Positions 36,447 through 45,081 are shown, counted from the stretch's first letter. The stretch is 64,000 bases of DNA from RGIG3002 sp045546775 (GCA_045546775.1 JAZQDM010000088.1:9807-73806), one strand, 5' to 3'. Program-made: numbers and translations. The notes: generated by a model from the letters alone, not told the origin.

Positions 36447-36842
36447 ATGAATATTGCGTTAATCGCTCATGATGCAAAAAAGAAATTAATGCAGAACTTT
36501 TGTATTGCGTATAGGGGAATTTTGAGCAAAAATGATCTTTTTGCAACAGGTACTACCGGAAGATTGATTGAAGAAGTGACAAATTTAAGTATTCACAAAT
36601 ATCTTGCCGGTCATTTAGGCGGAGAACAACAAATCGGTGCCCAGATTGAACACAATCAAATTGATCTTGTTATTTTCCTTCGTGATCCTTTAACTCAAAA
36701 AGTTCACGAGCCGGATGTAAACAATGTATTTAAACTTTGTGACATGCATAATATCCCGCTCGCAACCAATTTGGCATCTGCCGAATTGTTAATCAAATCA
36801 TTGGACAGAGGAGATTTAGAGTGGCGTGAAATGTACAAATAA
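36447..36842 (+). CDS. mgsA: Methylglyoxal synthase
   Basis: Converts dihydroxyacetone phosphate to methylglyoxal and phosphate, a bypass that relieves phosphate limitation in glycolysis. The 131-residue protein has LIAHDAKK, the phosphate loop ATGTTG, GGEQQIGAQI and catalytic FLRDP. The ATG at 36447 follows AGAGGG; upstream extension would overlap rodA. It is the usual neighbour of rodA in Lachnospiraceae-type clusters and overlaps the next gene by 17 bases. Confidence 0.96.
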   Translation: MNIALIAHDAKKKLMQNFCIAYRGILSKNDLFATGTTGRLIEEVTNLSIHKYLAGHLGGEQQIGAQIEHNQIDLVIFLRDPLTQKVHEPDVNNVFKLCDMHNIPLATNLASAELLIKSLDRGDLEWREMYK

Positions 36843-37803
36843 GATAAAATGTTGTGTTTGGCTTTTACTTGTTACAATGTTGTTAACTGCTTGCGGAAAA
36901 GCTCCATATGATATGCAATATTCCGTCAACTCGCCTAACAGTAGTTTCCGAATTGTTAACTCCGAAGCACAAAACACTGCAACACCTTTTGCACAAGATT
37001 TGTGCGTAGTAAGCAACGATGTTCTGAGTGAAACCATTGATATGTCAGCAGTAAATGCGGCAGGACTTTTTAGTACAAGCGATGTTGAAGTAATTTTTTC
37101 AAAAAATGCGCACGAAAAATTACATCCCGCCAGCCTGACAAAAGTAATGACTGCGCTGGTTGCATTAAAATATGCCAATGTGGATGATGTCATGGTTGCT
37201 TCCGAAAATGTTATTATTGATGAAGTCGGCGCTACTGTATGCGGATTAAAACCCGGAGACAAAATGACATTGGAGCAGGCTTTACATATTTTGTTAATCC
37301 AATCTGCAAATGATGTAGCCGTTATGATTGCGGAACACGTTGCCGGTTCCGTAGAAGAATTTGCTGTTCTAATGAACGAAGAGGCAAAGCGTATCGGCGC
37401 AACAAACAGCAATTTCGTCAATCCTCACGGACTCACAGATGCCAATCATTATGTGACTGCATATGATATGTATTTAATTTTCAACGAAGCTGTTGAATAT
37501 GATTTATTTACTCAAATTATTCATATGAGTGCATACGAAACAATATACCATGACAAAAACGGCAAAGAAAAAGAATATTCTGCAACATCCACAAACTGGT
37601 ACATAAACGGAACATGTGCGATGCCTGCAAATGTAAACGTACTTGGTGGAAAAACAGGGACTACAACGGCCGCAAGACACTGTCTTATCCTGCTTTCAAA
37701 AGACACTTCCGGCAAATCCTATATTTCGATTATTTTAAGTGCCGAATCCCGTGATGTCATGTATGAAAAAATGTCAGAATTATTGTCCGAAATAAGGAAA
37801 TAG
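36826..37803 (+). CDS. D-alanyl-D-alanine carboxypeptidase, lipoprotein form
   Basis: Class A low-molecular-weight PBP of the peptidase S11 family that trims the terminal D-Ala from stem peptides. The catalytic triad of motifs is complete: SLTK (Ser103), SAN (160-162) and KTG (276-278). An N-terminal signal ends in the lipobox LTAC with Cys23, so it should be a lipoprotein. The ~60-80-residue C-terminal domain and amphipathic anchor of DacA/DacF are absent: the 325 residues stop soon after the catalytic domain. Start is GTG at 36826, with GAGGAG upstream inside mgsA. Confidence 0.9.
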   Translation: MKCTNKIKCCVWLLLVTMLLTACGKAPYDMQYSVNSPNSSFRIVNSEAQNTATPFAQDLCVVSNDVLSETIDMSAVNAAGLFSTSDVEVIFSKNAHEKLHPASLTKVMTALVALKYANVDDVMVASENVIIDEVGATVCGLKPGDKMTLEQALHILLIQSANDVAVMIAEHVAGSVEEFAVLMNEEAKRIGATNSNFVNPHGLTDANHYVTAYDMYLIFNEAVEYDLFTQIIHMSAYETIYHDKNGKEKEYSATSTNWYINGTCAMPANVNVLGGKTGTTTAARHCLILLSKDTSGKSYISIILSAESRDVMYEKMSELLSEIRK

Positions 37804-37806
37804 TTG

Positions 37807-37835
37807 TTGTTTTTTACCACAAGATAATCTATAAT
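37807..37835 (+). promoter_or_regulatory. Candidate sigma-A promoter for the P-loop gene
   Basis: TTGTTT (37807-37812), 17-base spacer, perfect TATAAT (37830-37835). It begins just after the carboxypeptidase stop and would give a leader of about 65 bases, so the P-loop gene appears to be a separate unit. Confidence 0.7.
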
Positions 37836-37907
37836 ATTTATAAGGTTATATAAAGAATTTTTGAGTGTACTTTGTATATCAAAATTTTACGGCAGGAGGG
37901 TTCACCA

Positions 37908-38327
37908 ATGGTTCAATTAATTACAGGTAAAAAGGGTAAAGGAAAAACAAAACATCTTTTAGACAAAGTAAATAGTGCCGTTTCCGAGACACAAGGTAGT
38001 ATCGTTTACCTTGATAAAAGCGGAAAACATATGTATGAATTGAATAACAAAGTCAGACTCATTGATGTGTCTGAGTACATGATTACAAATTGTGATGAGT
38101 TTTTAGGTTTTGTAAGTGGTATTTTATCACAGGACAGAGATTTAGAGCAGGTGTATCTTGATAGCTTTTTAAAGATTGCTCATTTAGAAGATGCCGATAT
38201 TACACCGGTCATTGATAAACTTGAAAAAATTAGTGAACAATTTAAAGTTGATTTTACATTAAGTGTTTCCGTCGATGCAGACGAATTGCCGGAAGCTGTT
38301 CAATCTAAAGTTATTGTTTCACTCTAA
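37908..38327 (+). CDS. Small P-loop NTPase-like protein, uncharacterised
   Basis: A 139-residue acidic protein. The N-terminus MVQLITGKKGKGKTKHLLDK carries a Walker A (GKKGKGKT, about 7-14); no clear Walker B or full ATPase core follows, and the remainder is helical with IVYLDKSGKHMYEL and a final beta stretch. The automated name twitching motility protein PilT is sometimes given to such proteins, but there is no pilus motif here. The ATG at 37908 follows GGCAGGAGGG. It has its own promoter and terminator, so it is expressed as a single gene. Function unknown; it might be a nucleotide sensor. Confidence 0.85.
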   Translation: MVQLITGKKGKGKTKHLLDKVNSAVSETQGSIVYLDKSGKHMYELNNKVRLIDVSEYMITNCDEFLGFVSGILSQDRDLEQVYLDSFLKIAHLEDADITPVIDKLEKISEQFKVDFTLSVSVDADELPEAVQSKVIVSL

Positions 38328-38401
38328 TTCAGTTTTATATTATTTCTATAATTCGGATATTTGATTTGCATTTATTCATGAAAATTTATGTGAATACTAA
38401 A

Positions 38402-38428
38402 GCCTCGGATGCTTCCCGGGGCTTTTTT
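38402..38428 (+). terminator. Rho-independent terminator after the P-loop gene
   Basis: Stem GCCTCGG (38402-38408) with CCGGGGC (38416-38422), one G-U pair, seven-base loop, followed by six Ts (38423-38428). It ends the single-gene P-loop unit. Confidence 0.92.
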
Positions 38429-38478
38429 AAAGTATCGACTTAAGGTGTCATTTTAAGACACAATTTGGAGGTTATAGT

Positions 38479-39876
38479 TTGGCAAACAGGAATGATTCCA
38501 ATCAGAAAATAGCAAAATATAAAAAACCGCTTAATATTAATATTGGTATTATTATTTTCGGCGTTGTTTTTGTGTATATTATTATTTGTGTTTTTACTTA
38601 TGCAACAGAAAAACATATTGTAGGTTATGAGGTTTCCAAAGGTTCCTTATCTACCAATAATATATACCAGGGAATTGCGTTGCGTGAGGAAACAATCTAC
38701 TACAGCAACAGTGCCGGTTATATTAATTATTATGCGCGTGAAGGAGAACGAGTAGCGTTCAACGACCTTGTATACACTGTGGACGAAACCGGACGGCTAT
38801 CTGATTATGTTAGTTCATCTGCAACAGGTGAAAATACACTTTCTGATGATAATCTTTCCGAAATAAAATCTGAGATTTCTGTTTTTGCACATACTTTTTC
38901 TGATGATGATTTTTCATCAGTGTATGATTTTAAATATGGAATGAAAGGGACTGTTCTTAAACTTGCCAACAACTCTCTTTTAGAAAATGCAAGTGATTTA
39001 GAAGGTTTGTCTGCCCTTATTCAGTATGGAAATTCCGCTGATTCCGGAATTGTCATCTACTCTATTGACGGTTTTGAAGACAAAACACCGGAACAGTTAA
39101 CTTCTGCAGATTTTGACACAAAAAACTACGAAAAGAAGCAGTTAATCAGCAATGAATTAATTGCAGGAAGTGACCCGGTATACAAGCTTTCCACAAATGA
39201 AAACTGGACCGTTGTCATTCAAACCGATGCCCAAAAGGCAGAAGAATTACTGGCGGAAGAGTATGTGAAAGTACGTTTCCTAAAAAATCAAGATGAGGCA
39301 TGGGGGAAAGTAAGTACTTATACAAACGCCGAAGGCGAAACATTAGTCGGATTAACCTTTTCTAATTCCATGATTACATTTTGTACAGAACGATTTCTTG
39401 ATATTGAACTTATATTGGATGATGAAAGCGGTTTGAAAATTCCAAATTCCGCTATCGTGGAAAAAGAATTTTTCTTAGTTCCGGAAGAATATGTGATTCA
39501 AGGCGGAAACAGCAGTGCTTATGGCGTCATGCGCGAAACCTATTTGGAAAACGGCACACCAAGTACCGAATTTATTGAAACAACCATTTATAATAATACG
39601 GATGGTGAATATTATTTGGACGACAGTACATTACGCCTTGGTGACCGCTTAATCAAACCGGATTCTACCGAAACATATACGATTAGCAAACAAGGGTCGC
39701 TTATTGGCGTTTACAATATTAACAAAGGTTATGCTGACTTCAAACAGGTTGTAATTTTATATCAAAATGACGAATATGCTATTGTACAGTCCAACACTGC
39801 ATACGGTTTGAATGTTTATGACTATATTGTTTTGGATGCATCAACAGTAGACGAAAATGATTTTATTTACGAATAG
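38479..39876 (+). CDS. HlyD-like membrane-anchored protein beside yggS-sepF
   Basis: A 465-residue protein with a cytosolic basic N-terminus, one membrane helix (about 20-42) and a beta-rich exterior part resembling HlyD/periplasmic-adaptor folds: a biotinyl-lipoyl-like hairpin (SNSAGYINYYAREGERVAFNDLVYTVDETG) and late beta-barrel sections. No ABC or RND transporter gene is adjacent. It precedes yggS and sepF, where Bacillus has ylmD, so a division-site or envelope role is possible. Start is TTG at 38479 behind GGAGG. Confidence 0.8.
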   Translation: MANRNDSNQKIAKYKKPLNINIGIIIFGVVFVYIIICVFTYATEKHIVGYEVSKGSLSTNNIYQGIALREETIYYSNSAGYINYYAREGERVAFNDLVYTVDETGRLSDYVSSSATGENTLSDDNLSEIKSEISVFAHTFSDDDFSSVYDFKYGMKGTVLKLANNSLLENASDLEGLSALIQYGNSADSGIVIYSIDGFEDKTPEQLTSADFDTKNYEKKQLISNELIAGSDPVYKLSTNENWTVVIQTDAQKAEELLAEEYVKVRFLKNQDEAWGKVSTYTNAEGETLVGLTFSNSMITFCTERFLDIELILDDESGLKIPNSAIVEKEFFLVPEEYVIQGGNSSAYGVMRETYLENGTPSTEFIETTIYNNTDGEYYLDDSTLRLGDRLIKPDSTETYTISKQGSLIGVYNINKGYADFKQVVILYQNDEYAIVQSNTAYGLNVYDYIVLDASTVDENDFIYE

Positions 39877-39894
39877 AAAAAGGAAGATACCATA

Positions 39895-40587
39895 ATGATT
39901 AAAGAAAACATTAAAATAGTAGAGCAAAACATCGCATCTGCATGCGAAAAAAGCGGACGTTCCCCAAAAGATGTCACACTCATCGCCGTAAGCAAAACAA
40001 AACCGGTTTCTCTTTTGCAGGAAGCTTATGATTATGGTTGTAGACATTTTGGTGAAAATAAAGTACAGGAACTTGTCGAAAAATATGATATCCTTCCCAA
40101 AGATATCCATTGGCATATGCTCGGACATTTACAACGCAACAAAGTAAAATACATCGTAGATAAAGTTTATTTAATTCACAGCGTAGATTCTCTCCGACTT
40201 GCAGAAGAAATAAGTAAAGAAGCACTAAAAAAGAACGTTACCGTAAATATTCTTGTAGAAGTCAATGTGGCAATGGAAGAAACAAAATTCGGTACAACGA
40301 GCCAAGAGACCTTTTCTTTAGTAGAAAAAATAGCTTCATTACCCGGTATTTCCATAAAAGGACTCATGACAATAGCACCATATGTAGAAAATGCAGAGGA
40401 AAACAGACAATTTTTTAACAATTTAAGACAATTATCTGTTGACATAATGCAAAAAAACATTGATAATGTTTCTATGGATATTTTGTCCATGGGTATGACC
40501 GGAGATTATATGGTAGCAACAGAAGAGGGCGCTACTCATGTACGTGTTGGTACGGGTATATTTGGTGAGCGCGATTATAACATATAA
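39895..40587 (+). CDS. yggS: PLP homeostasis protein YggS/YlmE
   Basis: PLP-binding, non-catalytic alanine-racemase-fold protein (230 residues) that controls pyridoxal phosphate and amino acid balance. The PLP lysine is in LIAVSKTKP (about residue 36), with HFGENKVQEL, HMLGHLQRNKVKYIV and the C-terminal SMGMTGDYMVA..GATHVRVGTGIFG phosphate loop intact. Forms the familiar pair with sepF downstream. GGAAGATACC precedes the ATG; the gap to the HlyD-like gene is 18 bases. Confidence 0.96.
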   Translation: MIKENIKIVEQNIASACEKSGRSPKDVTLIAVSKTKPVSLLQEAYDYGCRHFGENKVQELVEKYDILPKDIHWHMLGHLQRNKVKYIVDKVYLIHSVDSLRLAEEISKEALKKNVTVNILVEVNVAMEETKFGTTSQETFSLVEKIASLPGISIKGLMTIAPYVENAEENRQFFNNLRQLSVDIMQKNIDNVSMDILSMGMTGDYMVATEEGATHVRVGTGIFGERDYNI

Positions 40588-40634
40588 ACAGCAAGACAGG
40601 TTCGCCTGAAATGTGAGAAAAGAGGATATAAAAA

Positions 40635-41144
40635 ATGGGTGTAATGGACAAGTTTTTGAATTACATGAAATTAAGTGAAGATGACGAAGATTATTATGAT
40701 GATTACGACGATTACGATGACAGCGATGAAGTGGAAACACCCAGTCGTAAAGTAGCCCCGCAGAAAGAGTCTTCTGTTGATGCAGATTCTGACAAAGCAG
40801 CGCGCAAACCAGCTGCAAAGGTAACACCGATTCGTGCCCGCAAAATGACCGGTAACGGAATGGAAGTTTGTGTCATTAAACCTACCACAGTAGAGGATGC
40901 ACGAGAGATTACAGAAACATTATTAGCAAACAGAACCGTCGTTTTAAACTTAGAAGGTTTGGATATGGAAATTGCACAGCGTATTATTGATTTCACATCC
41001 GGTTCTTGTTTTGCCATCAACGGAAATCTTCAGAAGATTTCACATTACATATTTATCATTACACCTCCGAGTGTAGATATTTCAGGAGATTTTCAGGAAA
41101 TTTTATCCGGTTCGTTTGACGTTCCGATTAATAATGGATTTTAA
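40635..41144 (+). CDS. sepF: Cell division protein SepF
   Basis: FtsZ-associated protein that anchors the Z ring and can substitute for FtsA. Visible in 169 residues: an N-terminal amphipathic membrane-binding helix (MGVMDKFLNYMKL), an acidic Asp/Tyr-rich linker (about 15-45) and the C-terminal SepF fold (CVIKPTTVEDAREITETLLANRTVVLNLEGLD...IIDFTSGSCFAINGNLQKIS...FIITPP). Followed by a strong terminator, so it ends the hlyD-like-yggS-sepF unit. Confidence 0.96.
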   Translation: MGVMDKFLNYMKLSEDDEDYYDDYDDYDDSDEVETPSRKVAPQKESSVDADSDKAARKPAAKVTPIRARKMTGNGMEVCVIKPTTVEDAREITETLLANRTVVLNLEGLDMEIAQRIIDFTSGSCFAINGNLQKISHYIFIITPPSVDISGDFQEILSGSFDVPINNGF

Positions 41145-41160
41145 TGGATTAGTATACAAA

Positions 41161-41192
41161 ACTTCCTGTCTTTTAAGGCAGGAAGCTTTTTT
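41161..41192 (+). terminator. Rho-independent terminator after sepF
   Basis: Nine-pair stem CTTCCTGTC (41162-41170) with GGCAGGAAG (41177-41185), one G-U, six-base loop, then a T run (41187-41192). The aroB ribosome-binding site starts immediately afterwards, so aroB must be read through or have a promoter overlapping this region; attenuation is possible. Confidence 0.9.
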
Positions 41193-41208
41193 ATAAGGAG
41201 TGTATTTT

Positions 41209-42318
41209 ATGTTGCCCAGAATGGAAATTCAGTACAATAATGAACCTTGTTATGACATCGTTTATTCGAAAGATTTTTCTTCTTTAGCTTCCGAACTTGA
41301 AAAACTGGACTGCAAAAACAAAAAACTTTGCATTGTCACAGATTCTAATGTAAACGACTTGTATGGCCAGACGGTATTAGACCATTTATCCGACTGCTGC
41401 GCAAAAGCTGTATTATATTCTTTTCCTGCGGGAGAAGAAAACAAAAATTTGGACACGGTTAAAAGTCTATATACCTTTTTAATTGAACACGGTTTCGACC
41501 GTAAAGATATGCTTATCGCTCTTGGTGGTGGTGTTGTGGGAGATTTGACCGGTTTTACCGCGGCTACGTATTTACGCGGAATTTCCTTTATTCAAATACC
41601 GACTACATTACTTGCACAATGCGATAGTAGCATTGGTGGAAAAACCGGTGTTGATTTTGATGGATACAAAAATATGGTTGGCGCATTCCATATGCCAAAA
41701 CTTGTTTATATGAACGCCTCTGTTTTAAAAACATTGGATGAACGGCAGTTTTTTTCCGGTTTTGCTGAAGTAATGAAACATGGTCTTATAAAAGATGAAG
41801 CCTTTTATGTTTGGTTACTTGACAATATGATGGAAATTTGCGACAGAGATTTGGATACTCTCTCTGAAATGATTATGCGTAGCTGTAATGTCAAAAAAAT
41901 GGTTGTTGAAAAAGATCCAACCGAAAAAGGCGAACGTGCCCTTTTAAATTTTGGACATACCATTGGACATGCTATTGAAAAAGCAAAGAATTTTGAATTG
42001 TTGCACGGAGAGTGCGTTGCACTGGGTGCAGTAGCAGCTGCATACATTTCCTGGCAACACGAACTACTTTCAAAAGAAGAGTACTACGAAATCAGAGATA
42101 TGTTTGTTCCTTTTTCATTGCCGATTTCTGTGGAAGGTATTGACCCAAATGAAATAGTAAAGCTTACAAAATCAGACAAAAAAATGGAACAGGGCAAAAT
42201 TAAATTTGTTTTACTAAAAAAAGTCGGCAAAGCTATCATTGATACAAGTGTCACAGATGAGGACATTTTGAATGCCGTAAAAGAAATCTATTATAGCGAC
42301 GAGGATAAATATGAATAA
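41209..42318 (+). CDS. aroB: 3-dehydroquinate synthase
   Basis: Second step of the shikimate pathway: NAD- and zinc-dependent cyclisation of DAHP to 3-dehydroquinate. The 369 residues contain the NAD loop GGGVVGDLTGF, AATYLRGISFIQIPTTLLAQCDSSIGGKTGVD, and the metal ligands in FGHTIGHAIE and HGECVALG. ATG at 41209 follows ATAAGGAG (41193-41200). Eight-base overlap with lspA. Confidence 0.96.
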   Translation: MLPRMEIQYNNEPCYDIVYSKDFSSLASELEKLDCKNKKLCIVTDSNVNDLYGQTVLDHLSDCCAKAVLYSFPAGEENKNLDTVKSLYTFLIEHGFDRKDMLIALGGGVVGDLTGFTAATYLRGISFIQIPTTLLAQCDSSIGGKTGVDFDGYKNMVGAFHMPKLVYMNASVLKTLDERQFFSGFAEVMKHGLIKDEAFYVWLLDNMMEICDRDLDTLSEMIMRSCNVKKMVVEKDPTEKGERALLNFGHTIGHAIEKAKNFELLHGECVALGAVAAAYISWQHELLSKEEYYEIRDMFVPFSLPISVEGIDPNEIVKLTKSDKKMEQGKIKFVLLKKVGKAIIDTSVTDEDILNAVKEIYYSDEDKYE

Positions 42319-42838
42319 AAAAAAGGGAACTATTTTATTATTAGATACCATTGCACTTATTTTATTAGTTGCAATTGACCAAATTACAAAATATTTTGCC
42401 ATTATCAAATTGAAAAATCGTCCGGCTTTGCCATTGTTAGACGGTATTTTGGAGTTTAATTACTTAGAAAACCGTGGTGCCGCATTTGGTATGTTGCAAA
42501 ACCAAAAGTTTTTCTTTTTGTTTGTCGGTATTATTATGCTTTTTGTCATTGTTTATGTACTCATTAAGATACCTGCCAAGAAAAAATACACGATTACTCA
42601 CATTTTTCTTGTAATGATTGCATCCGGAGCCATTGGCAATATGATAGATCGTATTCGTTTTGATTACGTTGTTGATTTTATATCTTTCATATTAATTAAT
42701 TTTCCGATTTTTAATGTAGCAGACATGTATGTCACAATTGCACTTGTCGGTATGTCTATTTTGATTTTGTTTGTTTATAAAGAAGAAGATTTAAACTTCT
42801 TAAGCTTCAAACAGAAAAAAATCAGGGAGATTAAATAA
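42311..42838 (+). CDS. lspA: Lipoprotein signal peptidase (signal peptidase II)
   Basis: Membrane aspartyl protease that cleaves lipoprotein signal peptides before the lipidated cysteine. In 175 residues it has four helices, DQITKY, the YLENRGAAFGML box and both catalytic Asp motifs: GNMIDR and FNVADMYV. Overlaps aroB by eight bases and is three bases before an RluD-type gene, the usual lspA-rluD pairing. It would process the lipoprotein DD-carboxypeptidase encoded upstream. Confidence 0.97.
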   Translation: MNKKKGTILLLDTIALILLVAIDQITKYFAIIKLKNRPALPLLDGILEFNYLENRGAAFGMLQNQKFFFLFVGIIMLFVIVYVLIKIPAKKKYTITHIFLVMIASGAIGNMIDRIRFDYVVDFISFILINFPIFNVADMYVTIALVGMSILILFVYKEEDLNFLSFKQKKIREIK

Positions 42839-42841
42839 CAA

Positions 42842-43750
42842 ATGGAAGAACTTCGCTTTGTTATAACAGAAGAGTGGGAAGAAGAACGGCTCGATAAGTG
42901 TATCAATGGACTTATCGAGTCTTTGTCACGTTCTTATATACAAAAAATCATAAAAGAAGAACAGGTTTTTGTTAACGGGAAACCGGCCAAATCCAATTAT
43001 CGTGTCAAACCGGAAGATGAAATTATCTTTTGCATTCCGGAGTCAATAGAACCGGACATTGTCCCGGAAAATATTCCAATTGACATTTTGTACGAAGATA
43101 GTGATATTTTAATTGTAAATAAACCGAAAGGGATGGTTGTTCATCCGGCTGCAGGACATTATTCCGGTACCCTTGTAAACGCAATTATGTATCATTGCAA
43201 AGACGATTTGTCCGGCATAAACGGAGTGTTACGTCCCGGTATCGTTCATCGTATCGATCGTGACACAACCGGATCGCTTGTCATATGCAAGAATGATTTT
43301 GCACATCAACATATTGCAGAGCAGTTAAAAAAACATAGTTTAACCCGAAAATACCGTGCGATTTGCCATGGGGTATTAAAAGAAGATAACGGCACAATTA
43401 ATAAACCTATCGGCAGACATCCGATAGACCGAAAAAAAATGGCTGTCAATGAAAAAAACGGCAAGGACGCCATCACACATTACAAAGTACTGGAACGTTT
43501 CAACAACTATACTTATATCGAATGTCAACTGGAAACCGGCAGAACGCATCAAATCCGCGTACACATGGCAAGTATTGGACATCCATTGTTAGGAGACGAC
43601 GTTTATTGTTCCATGAAATCTCCTTTCAAATTAACCGGTCAGACTTTACATGCAATGACATTAGGTATCATTCATCCTACAACAGGAGAATATCTTGAAA
43701 TAAATGCTCCTTTACCACAATATTTTGAGCATTTACTCAAAATCCTATAA
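42842..43750 (+). CDS. rluD: RluD/RsuA-superfamily pseudouridine synthase (YlyB-like)
   Basis: 23S rRNA pseudouridine synthase of the RluA/RluD family, 302 residues. An N-terminal S4 domain (about 14-70, ERLDKCINGLIESLSRSYIQKIIKEEQVFVNG) precedes the catalytic domain with the HRIDRDTTGSLV motif (catalytic Asp about 140) and GRTHQIRVH. The target sites are presumably those of RluD (1911, 1915, 1917 in helix 69); this would link it to RlmH, which methylates position 1915. The exact target is inference. Confidence 0.93.
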   Translation: MEELRFVITEEWEEERLDKCINGLIESLSRSYIQKIIKEEQVFVNGKPAKSNYRVKPEDEIIFCIPESIEPDIVPENIPIDILYEDSDILIVNKPKGMVVHPAAGHYSGTLVNAIMYHCKDDLSGINGVLRPGIVHRIDRDTTGSLVICKNDFAHQHIAEQLKKHSLTRKYRAICHGVLKEDNGTINKPIGRHPIDRKKMAVNEKNGKDAITHYKVLERFNNYTYIECQLETGRTHQIRVHMASIGHPLLGDDVYCSMKSPFKLTGQTLHAMTLGIIHPTTGEYLEINAPLPQYFEHLLKIL

Positions 43751-43755
43751 ATATA

Positions 43756-43784
43756 TTGTGTTTTTTTACTTTTTTTTGTATAAT
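43756..43784 (+). promoter_or_regulatory. Sigma-A promoter for the cytidylate-kinase-like gene
   Basis: TTGTGT (43756-43761), 17-base spacer, perfect TATAAT (43779-43784), 56 bases before the ATG of the next gene. Confidence 0.75.
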
Positions 43785-43839
43785 ATCAATAAAATAAGCG
43801 TTATGGTTTATACATTGACGGGGAAGGAAGTGTATCACA

Positions 43840-44466
43840 ATGAACACGATAGTTACAATAGGTCGACAATTTGGTTCTGCCGGAAAAGAAATTGGTGAAA
43901 AAGTGGCTGCATATTTCAATATACCTTGTTATGATAAGGAATTATTGACAAGAGCAGCAAAAGAGAGTGGCTTTTGTGAAGAAATGATTCAGAATCACGA
44001 TGAGCGTCCAACCAATTCATTTCTTTATAATTTAGTTATGGATACGTATTCATTTGGCTATAATGCCTCTTCATTTGTTGATATGCCAATTAGTCACAAA
44101 GTTTTTTTGGCACAATTTGATACAATTAAGAAAATGGCAAGCGAAGGTCCATGCGTTATTGTAGGTCGTTGTGCTGATTACGCTTTAAGTGATTTCAAAA
44201 ATTCAGTTCACTTATTTATTTATGGTGACGAAGATGTAAAAGTAAAACGTATTATGGAAAAATATGAATTGTCCGAAGGCAAAGCCAGAGACATGATTCA
44301 GAAAAAAGACAAACAGCGTCAAAGCTACTACAATTATTATTCCTCAAAAAAATGGGGACGCGCAGACAGCTACGATTTGTGTATTAACAGCAGTGTCTTA
44401 GGTGTGGAAGGAACTGTTAAACTCATCACACAATATATTGAAGACTTTGAAGCGAGAAATAAATAA
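43840..44466 (+). CDS. Cytidylate-kinase-like protein
   Basis: A 208-residue protein of the cytidylate kinase-like (CK2/AAA_33-type) family. The N-terminus TIVTIGRQFGSAGKEIGEKVA is a P-loop variant (GRQFGSAGKEIG), followed by IPCYDKELL; the lid region RIMEKYELSEGKARDMIQKKDKQR and NSSVLGVEGTVKLI end the fold. Enzymes in this family are often annotated as cytidylate kinases, but true CMP kinase is usually a separate gene; it may act on another nucleotide or serve as a regulator. Its own promoter and a downstream hairpin suggest a single-gene unit. Confidence 0.88.
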   Translation: MNTIVTIGRQFGSAGKEIGEKVAAYFNIPCYDKELLTRAAKESGFCEEMIQNHDERPTNSFLYNLVMDTYSFGYNASSFVDMPISHKVFLAQFDTIKKMASEGPCVIVGRCADYALSDFKNSVHLFIYGDEDVKVKRIMEKYELSEGKARDMIQKKDKQRQSYYNYYSSKKWGRADSYDLCINSSVLGVEGTVKLITQYIEDFEARNK

Positions 44467-44476
44467 GGAAACTATA

Positions 44477-44518
44477 ATAGCGTCCAACCTAAAATATGAA
44501 GGAAGGGCGCTATATTTT
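44477..44518 (+). terminator. Probable terminator after the cytidylate-kinase-like gene
   Basis: ATAGCGTCC (44477-44485) pairs with GGGCGCTAT (44505-44513), one G-U, with a 19-base loop; a short T run ATTTT follows. Its loop is longer than usual, so it may be weak. Confidence 0.6.
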
Positions 44519-44528
44519 GATACATATA

Positions 44529-44560
44529 ACTATTCGCAAAAGACAAGTTTAACGAATAGT
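44529..44560. repeat. Perfect eight-base inverted repeat between convergent genes
   Basis: ACTATTCG (44529-44536) and CGAATAGT (44553-44560) with a 16-base spacer. It sits between the cytidylate-kinase-like gene and dtd, which run towards each other. No T run on either strand, so a termination role is uncertain. Confidence 0.5.
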
Positions 44561-44580
44561 CAAGCAACATCATTACAACT

Positions 44581-45030
44581 TTACATGATTTCCTCTGAAT
44601 CCAACATGACTGTGAACGGTCCGTCATTTAATAAAGAAACCTTCATATCTGCTCCAAATTCACCACAGAACGTTTGTGGGAAATCTTCGCGGCATTTTTT
44701 TATAATATATTCATACAATTGATTTGCCATATCCGGTGCACCGGCATACACAAACGATGGACGATTGCCTTTGCGGCAGTCTGCATACAATGTAAACTGT
44801 GAAATCAATAAAATTTCGCCATTTACTTGATTAATGTCCAAATTGGTTTTTCCGTTTTCATCCTCAAAAATCCTTAAGCGAAGTAACTTTTGCAGCATTT
44901 TATCTGCAATTTGCTCGTTATCCTCGTTGGAAATACCTATAAAAACAAGAAATCCTTTTTCAATAGACGCCAACGTGTTACCATTGACGTCCACTTTTGC
45001 ATGTTTTACTCTCTGTATTAAAAAGCGCAT
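44581..45030 (-). CDS. dtd: D-aminoacyl-tRNA deacylase
   Basis: Removes D-amino acids and glycine mis-attached to tRNAs. The 149-residue protein has the family features: N-terminal MRFLIQRVKHAKVDV, SQFTLYADCRKGNRPSF active-site block and the NDGPFTV motif near the C-terminus. The second gene of a two-gene minus-strand unit: the AI-2E transporter stop is 51 bases upstream. Start codon has GGAG upstream. Codes on the opposite strand to its left neighbour. Confidence 0.96.
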   Translation of the reverse strand: MRFLIQRVKHAKVDVNGNTLASIEKGFLVFIGISNEDNEQIADKMLQKLLRLRIFEDENGKTNLDINQVNGEILLISQFTLYADCRKGNRPSFVYAGAPDMANQLYEYIIKKCREDFPQTFCGEFGADMKVSLLNDGPFTVMLDSEEIM

Positions 45031-45081
45031 ACTACACTCTTCTCCTACTACTTCATTTTGTTCGAATTGTCTGAAAATTTC

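Noticed and set aside
40598..40610. CAGG-TTCG-CCTG mini-hairpin before sepF
   Set aside because: Only four pairs; likely chance.
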